Source of the DNA: Immersiella caudata
Lineage: Eukaryota; Ascomycota; Sordariomycetes; Sordariales; Lasiosphaeriaceae
Length of the DNA stretch: 64,000 nucleotides
Direction: 5' to 3'
NCBI GenBank assembly: GCA_030512335.1
Contig: JAULSU010000001.1
Location: 4,836,001 to 4,900,000, forward strand
The notes beneath the pieces are model-generated. The model was given only the letters and a program-made list of their open reading frames with translations, was not told where the DNA came from and did not search any database. Positions 55,801 through 64,000 of this stretch are shown here, one piece after another. Position 1 is the first letter of the stretch, and every line of letters starts with the position of its first letter. The position numbers and the translations under genes are program-made.

Positions 55801-56502
55801 ATTCCCCCATTGTCTGCTCGAATCGGCAGCTCACTACCGCCAGCATTTCACCTTACCCAGACAACCGCCTTCGGCACTGGGCAACCAACGTTCAGGCTGC
55901 ACCTGATTTCTCAACAGGTAAGACACCCTGCACCATTCTGGGCGTTTGAAGCCAAACGGGAATCGACTGACGGATCCAGACAAGGTCACTAGTGGCATTA
56001 TCTCTCTGGCTTATTAGATCTTGCTACCTATCGGCTGTTCGGACTGCTCAGACCCCTTTTCTCTGGTGCCGACTGTTAGTAGCACATCGTGGGAATTGTC
56101 GTACCACAGCTTTCGGCCCGTATGCCGGGAAAAGTTCTCGTTAGGGGAGAATCTAGTACCAGTCCATCACTTCCATCGACAGTGGGGTCACCAAGCAAGT
56201 GACCACGTTCACACGCACTCAGTTTTCATATTCCATCCCAAATCCTGCTGTCAGCCGGCCGGTGACACCAAGCGGCGAATTGAGGCAACTAAGAAGTGAC
56301 TAGCATACCCTACAGTGGAGAGGCGTCCGCTTTTCGATGCCATCCCTCGCCAGCTACAAAATCCAGGATGTGGCCCTCTTCCGATGCGCGGTGGCGCTCG
56401 CTCTTGTCTCTGCTTATCGGTTCCAGGCTGTTTAGACAGCGAGCTTCGGGAGCTTGGGAATTCTTCATATCTGCGGCGAAAGCACTTATTCGACAAAGCA
56501 GC
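52890..56502. other. gene-poor region
   Basis: 3.6 kb with only short open frames, none with a recognisable family, splice pattern or signal peptide. Composition fluctuates without a clear repeat. The last 200 bp are the leader of the amidoligase-like gene, which also has an in-frame ATG at 56368. Confidence 0.45.
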
Positions 56503-57792
56503 ATGGCTCCCTTCCTTGACGACGATGGCGGGTATTGCAGCGACGAAGCATTGGGTCACAAGCACAGCACGACAGACATAGACCGGGCCGAGGATATCGC
56601 CGTCGCTGTCGAACTCAAGTTTCTCCACCCCTTTCGCATCGAGGGAAGCGCGGATCCTGAGCCAAATGACCGTCGGCCGGTCCATGTCATAGGCTCACCG
56701 TTGAAAGACGACCAGAATGCCTGCCAGCAGTATGCGTTCCAGCTGGTAGCCGACACGATCAAGGGGACTGGAGCCAAAGCGACAACCATTTACGACATTA
56801 CGGCTGATGGCCACGCTGAGGACGAGTTCTGGGAATCTCACTGGATCGTGAAGAAGGCCAACTCGGCAGAGCCGGGCCCAAAGGAGAAGCAAGAGCGACC
56901 AGGAGGCGCTTGCTACCTGTGGGTGCCAGTCGAGATTAGCTCGCCCAAGATGGCTACCACGGACCCCCAGACAAGTCGGCACATACGACGAGTTTTGAAA
57001 GCTCTCACCGAAGGACATCGTCTCGCCGCCAACTACACCTGCGAAGTCCACGTCCATCTTGGCCGGCGTGACGGCCAGCCTTTTCAGCTGCCCGCTCTCA
57101 AGCGGCTCGCATCGCTGCTGTGGTCAGCGGAACCAACGCTCCGCAGCATCCGCGACCCCAACTCGCCAAACTACAGAAATATCTACACTTGGGGCTCTGA
57201 ACTGCGCGACTTCAGTCGTCTCAGTGGTGACATCTCCAAGATGTCTCCAGAAGATGCTCCCAACCAAGACATTCAGGATGGTCAGGTCAGGCACGCACTT
57301 CGAATCCTCCCCCTGACAGAGAAGCGAGGACGCGACTGGAGGGCGCTCCATGAAATCTGGCGAGTGAAATCGCTTCGCGACCTGGGTCTCCTTCTTTCAG
57401 GACCAGACAAGCAATACCGCCGACTGGGCTTCAACTTCAGTTCATTCGGGCTCGAGGATGAGCGAGCGAAGCGGAGCCCGCGGACCGTCGAGTTCCGCAT
57501 GATGGAGGGTACCGTCGACACCGACCTCATTCTTAACTGGGTTTTCATATGCGCAACCATTGCCGAGGCGGCAGTTGTTCCCTCCGACAACCGCTTCGAC
57601 GCGGCCCTGAGCCATGTGCTCGCGCTGCGCGCGGCCGACGAGAGATATCGCAACCGCGGTTCTCGTGAGTCCAGGACATCGAAGGCCTGTCGCCTGGGAC
57701 GTGAGTTTAGCGGTCTCATGCAGGAATTGAGGGTCCCGAAACCTATGTATGAGGGATTTGAGGAGAAGATCGTTCGGGACTGGCGCCAATGA
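56503..57792 (+). CDS. amidoligase-like (Amidoligase_2) protein
   Basis: Intronless, 429 aa from the ATG at 56503 (AGCAGCATGG context); an in-frame ATG at 56368 would add 45 residues of no family character. Motifs of the fungal amidoligase family run in order: IAVAVELKFLHPF (family start, usually GxExEF-like), VPVEISSPKM, CEVHVHLGRRDGQPF, FNFSSFG and TVEFRMMEGTVDTDLILNWV. The fold is related to glutamate-cysteine ligase/glutamine synthetase enzymes that use ATP to form amide bonds. The conserved E..SP, HVH and EFR elements are the expected metal/ATP ligands. Substrate unknown; no neighbouring peptide or modifier gene suggests one. Cytosolic. Confidence 0.8.
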   Translation: MAPFLDDDGGYCSDEALGHKHSTTDIDRAEDIAVAVELKFLHPFRIEGSADPEPNDRRPVHVIGSPLKDDQNACQQYAFQLVADTIKGTGAKATTIYDITADGHAEDEFWESHWIVKKANSAEPGPKEKQERPGGACYLWVPVEISSPKMATTDPQTSRHIRRVLKALTEGHRLAANYTCEVHVHLGRRDGQPFQLPALKRLASLLWSAEPTLRSIRDPNSPNYRNIYTWGSELRDFSRLSGDISKMSPEDAPNQDIQDGQVRHALRILPLTEKRGRDWRALHEIWRVKSLRDLGLLLSGPDKQYRRLGFNFSSFGLEDERAKRSPRTVEFRMMEGTVDTDLILNWVFICATIAEAAVVPSDNRFDAALSHVLALRAADERYRNRGSRESRTSKACRLGREFSGLMQELRVPKPMYEGFEEKIVRDWRQ

Positions 57793-59155
57793 AACGGTTC
57801 CTGTGTGCTCCACGCTGGGTGTGTTGATTAAGAAACGTGGAGTTTAACTGCATGGGGCGGCAATGGGCGGCACTATATCTGTTTTGGCAAACATAGCGAC
57901 ATGGAGATTAGCATATGGGGAGGAGGTGGTCGTTGTTTCTGCATTTACTGGGTTTGCTGTCGTCACGAGGCGTCCGGAACGCGCGTTCTTGGGCGGAAGA
58001 TTTGTGATTCAGCTGTCCCTGAATTTCGGTTTTTTCTTTTCCCCCATTGTGGCGAGATTTTCTCGACAGTTCATCCTCATGCTCAATTTATGGCATTGGG
58101 ATGCTCTGGTCGAGGCGGGTGACTTCACTCCTTATTGCCGACTGTGGAAGAAGGGATGTGCCTGCAGTTATGAAGTTTTCTAGAATACTAATTATATATT
58201 GCAAAACATGTACGCCAAGCCGGGTGCACCCGACCTCTGTCGGCATCCAACTGCAGGTGTTTTTTTGGAGGTAGAGATGGGGGCCGGAATCTCATTTTCT
58301 GACAGTCCTGATATAGCCGAGCCGAGCCGCGAGTCGAACAAGACGCGGGGGTATGCAAGGTGCCTCTTCGCTATCACTACCGAAATCGGGTTGCAACCTT
58401 TGAAAACAGCCTGCACGGCCCTTTCAGCTTGTACGGCGCCGATAACTTTCTTGATCAAGGGTAAGCTTTACGGTAGTTTCTACTTTCCAAGTTCTGTCAT
58501 TGTGAGTGTTCCGTTCTCACAACATGGAAACCGGTCTCGGCATGCATTTTAGAATGATGAAGTGGGAAGTGATTTCAAACCTGGTATGGTGTGTACTGTA
58601 AATGCCATTGTGCATGATGACAAGGTGTGAAAAGGGGCTCCTTTTGTTGGAGTGTGTGATCCCTGTGTGGATCGGTACCTAACATGATTCGGCGGCATCC
58701 GCACTCCCACTTGCCTCCAGCTGGGCTGTTGTCTCGTAGCAAAACGAGGGACTGTTTGGGCTACTATTTTGGTAACCATTTGGCGCAGTTCGGGATTTTT
58801 GGGGAGTAGCTAGCAGACATCATGATGACTGTGTTGTGCGAGTCAAATTCGTGATCGTACACCTTCCTTTTGACTTGTGACAATCTCATCCAGGGACCAA
58901 GGTAGCTTTCACAATCACAATTGATTGTCCCGCCAGCCTTGGGGAGCGGTATATGATCTCCTTCTTCTTCGTGTCGCAATGTGGGGCAGATCTGCAATCG
59001 ACGCGATGGCTTGAGGCGCGGTCAACCAGTCGGTGTAAGAATGACATCACCAGTCGCGCTTTCCCCGAACACCAGGACGTTCGCCGATTTTCACCTCGCA
59101 TCACCTCAACCATTGAATATCATGAGCACTTCAAGCTGCCTGAACACCAGTCACA
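57793..59155. other. intergenic, nothing recognised
   Basis: 1.36 kb between two plus-strand genes, without supported coding sequence. Confidence 0.5.
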
Positions 59156-60268
59156 ATGACAGCATCTACCAGGTCTCGGGCCAAAAACGACCAACAGAAG
59201 GAGGACTTAGTTGAAGCCCCTCCAGCTGACCAGGCCCAGCCCGGATCCAAACATAAACCCAAGGCCGAAGAAGCAGAGACCTCAGCCGAGCCCGAGCACA
59301 AGCGCACCAAGAAAGAAGATGACGAGCCTGCAGACACAGCCGTCGAGCCCCACGGCCGTTCCAAAGAAGGCGAGACTGTCCCCTCCAGCATCCTCGAGAA
59401 AGGTATCATCTACTTCTTCATCCGCGGCCGCGTCACGGTAGGGGACGAGCCCTCTAGCGTGGATGATATCGCGCGCAGCTTCATCCTCCTGCGACCTATT
59501 GCCAAGGACGCCAAACTGGGCAGCGGGACTATTGGCGACGCGGGACATAGCAGATTGCTAGCGGTGCCGAAGAAGGTGTTTCCTACGAACGGGCGCGAGA
59601 GATGGATTGCGTTTGTGGAGAAGTCGGGAGCGTCGTTTGCGGAGCTGAGGGAGGATTTTTTGAGCTCGACTGAGTATGAGACCAAGACAGCGGGGATGAG
59701 AACGACCCCTGCAGCGACGCCGGTTGCAGAGGGAGTGTATGCAATCACCAGCACGGGCAGGGAGAGCCACTTGGTTTATGTGCTGACCTTACCTGAGGAA
59801 CTGGGTGAGGTCCAGAAGAAGCTGGGGTTGAAGGAGAGGGGCGGCTTCATGGTGAGCACGAAGAATCCCGAGTATCCAGGGCCGCAGAATGCGCGGCTGC
59901 CTAAGGGACCTGAATATCCGAAAGAGTGAGTGCTGGGGAGACGATACTGCGGGAAACGTCTGCTAACATGTTTCAGGGTACTTGAGGAATTCCGGACGCT
60001 TCGCTGGATGGGAACGCTGCCAAAGCATCTTGACTATGTGAGCACGCAAATTTTGCTTGTGGGTGAGTCTTCAGGGTTCAAGAAGGCGTTGGAGCCACAA
60101 AAGGAGGATAAAAAGGACGGCGTGGAGAAGCCCGCGGAAGAGATGGACAAGCTTGAGCAGGAAGATCTGGAGCGGATGAAAGCGCTGAGTGACGACGACT
60201 CAGGCCGTGTTTTCGCCGACCTTGAGGCTCATGCGCAGGACTATCCGAAGCTCCAAACTACATTTTGA
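59156..60268 (+). CDS. conserved hypothetical, charged nuclear-looking protein
   Basis: Two exons, 59156-59925 and 59977-60268, joined by a 51-bp GT-AG intron with a CTAAC branch site, giving 353 aa. The first 75 residues are Lys/Glu/Pro-rich and disordered, with a basic KHKPKAEEAE and HKRTKKEDDE stretch that could be a nuclear signal. The globular part begins GIIYFFIRGRVTVGDEPSSV and contains FILLRPIAKDAKLGSGTIGD, RLLAVPKKVFPTNGRERWIA, EGVYAITSTGRESHLVYVLT and a C-terminal EEFRTLRWMGTLPKHLDY. I recognise this as a conserved ascomycete family without assigned function. The acidic C-terminus (MDKLEQEDLERMKALSDDDS) is helical. Confidence 0.8.
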
Positions 60269-60824
60269 GAGTAGATCGTTGGGTTACGGGTTGTTATATC
60301 TTTGGTCGAGTCGATGGCATATTGCGACCTCAGCTCATGGTTGCTTCAAGCGCTGTGCTCACTGATGAAGGATTGGCAGCTCAGTTGTGGCTGAGGCCTG
60401 GGCAGACCATGCACTTCATTTTCCTAACGAAGACGGGACATGTGGCGATTCTGTGGCAGTTCAAGGTGGGTGCCGCTCAACTTTCCTTCATCGTGCCGAA
60501 CGCCGAGGCTTTCGATGTTTCGATCGACGCCGAGGTTCTTCGACCGAGTGGCTGTCAGGTGGATAACCTATGCCCAATATATTCCCGCAATGTGGGTGTC
60601 AACCCCTTATCTCAGCGACCCGAGCAACGTTGAGCTCGACGATAAAGTCAATCCGGCCTCGGCAGCCACAAACTCTGACCGTTGCGCCCAAGCAGTTGAA
60701 AATATCAGAATATATGAGAACTCGCCCTTAATTTCTTCATTCTTTTCTCTCTCTCTCTCCCTCCTGCTTGTCTTTGTCCCCTTCCATCGGCTCCCTGCCA
60801 AGAACAGCCCATCAAAAGAACGTG
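60269..60824. other. intergenic, CT-rich core promoter
   Basis: 556 bp. A TTCTCTCTCTCTCTCC pyrimidine run at about 60740-60770 lies about 60 bp upstream of the next start codon, typical of strongly expressed fungal genes. Confidence 0.5.
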
Positions 60825-61371
60825 ATGAAGCTGGCCTCTCTCGCCCTTGTTCTCGCCTCGGCGGCCTCGACCGCTTTGGCTGCCGTCGCTGCCCCGGCCC
60901 CTGGCCCTGCCGTAGCTCTCGCCCAGGCTGCGGCTCTCGCTCCGGCCATCCACATCAGACCGTATAAAGAGGTAAGCTTTTCAGCCATCTCCAACGATCA
61001 CCGCGCAGATTTTCTGACCGCCGGGCGTGTGTTCAATCTAGATCAAGTGCCGCACCTCCAAACCGGAGAACAATGTCGCACAGGAGTTGCACGTTACTCG
61101 GCGGTGGAACATCCCGTATCTGGACGAGCCGGACAAGGTTTGCGACGTCCGCCCCGGCCCAGACGGGTGCGGTCGGATCAGCTGCTCGTGGAACGCTGGC
61201 ATCCACATTTGCCAGAAAAACATCACGCAGCCCATAGACTTCATGTGCTATGAGGCGGCCGAGTGGGCGCGCCAAATCGTCAACAAATGTGGCAATAGCG
61301 ATTTGGTTGTTGGCGCTGCATACGACGCCGAGAAGGATTTTTCGGTGGAACTGTTCTTCTCGCCATGCTGA
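60825..61371 (+). CDS. small secreted cysteine-rich protein
   Basis: Two exons, 60825-60971 and 61042-61371, joined by a 70-bp GT-AG intron, giving 158 aa. The signal peptide is MKLASLALVLASAASTALA, followed by an Ala/Pro-rich spacer (VAAPAPGPAVALAQAAALAP). The mature domain begins after IRPYKE and has eight cysteines, enough for four disulfides, with the segments VCDVRPGPDGCGRISCSWN, GIHICQKNITQPIDFMCYE and IVNKCGNSDLVVGAAYD. One N-glycosylation sequon (NIT). It resembles no family I can name with confidence; size, secretion and cysteine content fit an effector-like or cell-wall-associated secreted protein. Nothing shows whether it is toxic. Confidence 0.75.
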
Positions 61372-62455
61372 TGGGCGTGTCCTGGGATTTCTTTTTCTTC
61401 TTTTCTCGGCTTGGGAAACGAGGGGCGTTGGGGAGAAGGGGGGGGGGGGTTCGTCAACCATCAGCAGGCATGGAAGCAGGCGTTGGGACTTTTGTTGGTT
61501 GTATTTTTTGGGCATCGTAACTGACACTTTTTGCCACCATTTCTTCGTGCCTTGCTTCCCCCACGGAGCGTCCTGTGTCCGCAGTAGCAGAAGTCTTGCC
61601 ATCTGTCTTGCCGGCCTGCCTTCGGCGTCAATAATCCCTACCATGATGCAAATGCAGGGTTGGGGTTCGGCGAGTGTGTCATTGCACGAGGAGGCGGCGC
61701 TGCGCAGCTGACGGCGCTTCTCGCTCAGCAGATGGCGAACTTGAGCTGCCGCTTTGCCGTTCAAGCTCGGTGGCTTGCGACCGTTTAGTTTCGTGTCAAT
61801 GGGGGCAAAGACAGCCACTGGGTTCTCAAAGTGATAAGAGCGTTGAGGAGTCGTCCCCCTCCAGAAAACGCCAGGCAGGCGCTGTGGGCGATGAGGGAGG
61901 CCTCGGCGGGAGCCCCTGAACTCTGGCGCCGCTGGTCCGTGCTTTGCGGACCGCACAGCACACAGCCCCACCGCCCCGTAAATGCAGGATTCGGTGCGCC
62001 TATCGGACACTTTGGGAGCGGTCAATGGGCCAAGGGGCGTTCGCCCAGCCTGCTTGGAGCCGAATCTGCCTGGAGGCAATTGTGCGAGCCTTTGTGTGAG
62101 GACAGAGCGGTTGCGTGCCTGAAGGCAGCCACGCTTGCCAACCCCACATCCCCCTGGCGATAGGAAACAGCGCTGTGAGTCACTGCCGATTATTTGCACT
62201 TTGGGAGTCAGGTAACACGTCAATGGAGGGCTCCGAGGGCTGTTATCCGACAAGGAGGGCTTGAGGGCTTCGAATACTTAAATCGGGCAAGATCCGTTTC
62301 AACAGGATGAGGATGTATGAGTGATTCATTATCGCAGCCTCTCCCGTCTCCATCTTTCTTCCATCCCCAAAGTTTGCAAAGCTTGGGGCAAGTATTGACC
62401 CCACTTTCTCCCCATTCCCCACACCAAGTCCCCGAACCCAGCCCCACCGTACACC
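61372..62455. other. intergenic, nothing recognised
   Basis: 1.1 kb including a G12 run at 61438-61449 and the promoter of the ATPase gene. No gene supported. Confidence 0.5.
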
Positions 62456-64000
62456 ATGACGGCCAACTCAGACGCCAAGGGCGGCGTCCAGGCTGTCACT
62501 CTGGTCACAAGCTCGACAAGCTCCACCGACGAGAGCACAATTCCAGCAGCTGTCACCTGCCAATGCAGCTGCCCCTGCGCGGGCGCTGACAAAGCGGAGA
62601 CGCAAGAGACGAACGGCAAGAAAGCCAAGCCAAAAAAGTCAAAATCCAAGTCCAAGTCCAAGTCGAAGGCAAAGTCCAAGACCAAGTCCAAGAAGTCAAA
62701 TAAGAGGCGGAGCAAGAAGGAGGAGAGCGAAAGTGAAAGCAGCAGCGGCAGCGAATCCGAATCCGAATCCGAGGATGAAGCCGAGGACGACGCCGAGGAG
62801 AACGAGGAGGAGGATGATGATGGGGAGAAGAAGGTCCTAGCGCCCATCGGGTCCGTCAGCGAAACCAAAAACATTTACCGTTCGCCCAAAGACGACGACG
62901 GGAACTGGACGTGGGTCGACAAGTATCCAGAGGATGTGGAGGATGCAGCGGAAAACGAGGAGACCGAGACGTTTGCCATCTTGGTGCGCAACATCAAGAG
63001 CAACGACAGCCGCAAGAAGCTGGAGGCCCATAGCATCGTCGTCCAATCCCCATGGCTGAAGAAGGCGTTGGGCGTGATCCTGGACGAATATCCGGGCGTA
63101 GCCTGCGAGCTCAAGCGCTTGGAATTTGAGGCGCCCTTCCAGCCGTTCGTTCATCGTTGGGCGGAACTCGTCAAGTACCGCGAGCAGGAGGACCTTGACG
63201 ACAAGACAAAAGAACACCTCACTCTGCTCTACGACATCCTCAAGTATGAGATCGGGGACAGCATCAAGTCCTTTGAGGATTATGTCCGGAACGGTGTGGT
63301 GTCGTTCAAGCATCTGTGGATGGTCTTGCAGCCCGGGAAGCCTGTTGTCTCGGCCTTCAAGGGACCGCTCAGCGCCTATGAACTGGTTGAGACCGAGTAC
63401 ATGAGCAACAACTGCGGAAATTTCCTGCGTCTTCGTTGCGATTGCGTCGACTACGGCGGCAAGAACTTTGGACGGTATCAAGAGAAGATCGACATCCCAG
63501 AGTTCATCGGCACCAAGAAGATCACCGGCCTGAATGTCTATCCGCTTGCCTTCCATCCCGACAGGGACAGCCTCGTTGAGAAGCTGACGAAGCGTGGCGA
63601 AGTATTTGAGTCGCTCGCCGGCCACCATTACAAGGCTTACGGCGGAAAGGCGATCACCTGGGATCGCGAGGGCAATGAGGTACCGATCGAGATCTCGGGC
63701 CGGATTATTGTCGATATCGACTCCTTCAACAGGTATTCGCCATATAGAACGCGCTATCTCAACGACTGGAACGCCAAAGATCTCGAGAGACTCGGCAAAT
63801 ACAAGGATGAGAATGGCTTGGACGACAAAGGAGAACTGCGCCTCACCCCCTACCACCACCTCCTCTCCCGTAGCCGTACCCGCGGCTACTCGCTCAGCCT
63901 GAAGAAGTGGTTGGACTTTTACGTCGAGCAGGTCAAGGAGATCACTTGGAACACCAATGCCTTCGACAAACTCGTCCTCCCCGACGACCAGAAGGAGCTC
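62456..64000 (+). CDS. DUF7025-type AAA ATPase, N-terminal part (runs off the window)
   Basis: Open from the ATG at 62456 to the window end, 515 codons with no stop and no intron. Residues 1-60 include the cysteine group CQCSCPCAG. About 60-125 is low-complexity: Lys/Ser repeats (KSKSKSKSKSKAKSKTKSKK) then Glu/Ser/Asp runs. The globular part is the fungal DUF7025 domain: KLEAHSIVVQSPWLKKALGV, FEAPFQPFVHRWAELVKYRE, FKHLWMVLQPGKPVVSAFKG, NCGNFLRLRCDCVDYGGKNF, ITGLNVYPLAFHPDRDSLVE, HHYKAYGGKAITWD and RIIVDIDSFNRYSPYRTRYL. In known members an AAA+ ATPase module (Walker A/B) follows, expected just beyond 64000; WLDFYVEQVKEITWNTNAFD leads into it. Role unknown. Partial at the 3' end. Confidence 0.88.
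   Translation, partial: MTANSDAKGGVQAVTLVTSSTSSTDESTIPAAVTCQCSCPCAGADKAETQETNGKKAKPKKSKSKSKSKSKAKSKTKSKKSNKRRSKKEESESESSSGSESESESEDEAEDDAEENEEEDDDGEKKVLAPIGSVSETKNIYRSPKDDDGNWTWVDKYPEDVEDAAENEETETFAILVRNIKSNDSRKKLEAHSIVVQSPWLKKALGVILDEYPGVACELKRLEFEAPFQPFVHRWAELVKYREQEDLDDKTKEHLTLLYDILKYEIGDSIKSFEDYVRNGVVSFKHLWMVLQPGKPVVSAFKGPLSAYELVETEYMSNNCGNFLRLRCDCVDYGGKNFGRYQEKIDIPEFIGTKKITGLNVYPLAFHPDRDSLVEKLTKRGEVFESLAGHHYKAYGGKAITWDREGNEVPIEISGRIIVDIDSFNRYSPYRTRYLNDWNAKDLERLGKYKDENGLDDKGELRLTPYHHLLSRSRTRGYSLSLKKWLDFYVEQVKEITWNTNAFDKLVLPDDQKEL

Noticed and set aside
62837..63859. 340-codon minus-strand frame opposite the AAA ATPase
   Set aside because: Val/Leu-rich antisense shadow; the plus frame has DUF7025 blocks and stays open for 515 codons.
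1..64000. CRISPR array, bacterial operon or phage region
   Set aside because: No spaced direct repeats; spliced genes and fungal families throughout show eukaryotic DNA.

Overview
The window is nuclear DNA of a filamentous ascomycete (Pezizomycotina, most likely a Sordariomycete). The evidence is short GT-AG introns of about 48-75 bp with CTAAC/CTGAC-type branch sites, fungal-specific families (AA9 LPMO with CBM1, AA8 cytochrome, Zn2Cys6 regulators, 2EXR, GT34, BtgC-type GH17, Amidoligase_2), one intronless tRNA-Gly with a pol III terminator, and long gene-poor spacers. Exon structures were built by hand from frame continuity, splice signals and family conservation. No database search was run.

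Layout. 1-5.6 kb: membrane-anchored histidine-phosphatase-like protein (-) and secreted GH2 glycosidase (+). 5.6-8.0 kb: AT-rich island, retrotransposon gag (zinc-knuckle) remnant and a decayed PD-(D/E)XK-like gene. 8.1-13.2 kb: NTF2/SnoaL-like protein, small ankyrin protein, 2EXR gene with an internal stop, flavodoxin-domain protein, and an intact AA9-CBM1 lytic polysaccharide monooxygenase. 16.5-17.9 kb: Zn2Cys6 regulator with an expanded zinc-cluster loop. 19.5-22 kb: divergent Tm-1-like ATP-binding gene and TIM-barrel gene sharing a 303-bp promoter. 23.2-26.1 kb: broken enolase paralogue and an acyl-CoA dehydrogenase. 26.6-29.7 kb: 986-aa regulator with both a Zn2Cys6 cluster and C2H2-like fingers. 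31 kb: frameshifted second PD-(D/E)XK-like gene. 33.2-39.4 kb: GH13 alpha-glucosidase, triose-phosphate-type nucleotide-sugar transporter, and GT34 Golgi glycosyltransferase with a Lys/Glu-rich tail. 40.9 kb: tRNA-Gly(GCC). 41.6-48.2 kb: small hypothetical, decayed AA9 and AA8 genes side by side, a multiply broken C2H2+C6 regulator, and a small conserved fungal protein. 50.5-52.9 kb: GH17 cell-wall glucanase. 56.5-64 kb: amidoligase-like protein, hypothetical nuclear-looking protein, secreted cysteine-rich protein, and the 5' part of a DUF7025-type AAA ATPase running off the end.

Themes. Carbohydrate-active enzymes are frequent (GH2, AA9, GH13, GT34, GH17, plus dead AA9 and AA8). About a third of the recognisable genes are broken, several by stops explainable as C-to-T or G-to-A changes, which fits past repeat-induced point mutation or similar decay. 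Three introns, two of them in the alpha-glucosidase, appear to use GC-AG instead of GT-AG ends. I found no secondary-metabolite backbone gene, CRISPR array or intact transposon.
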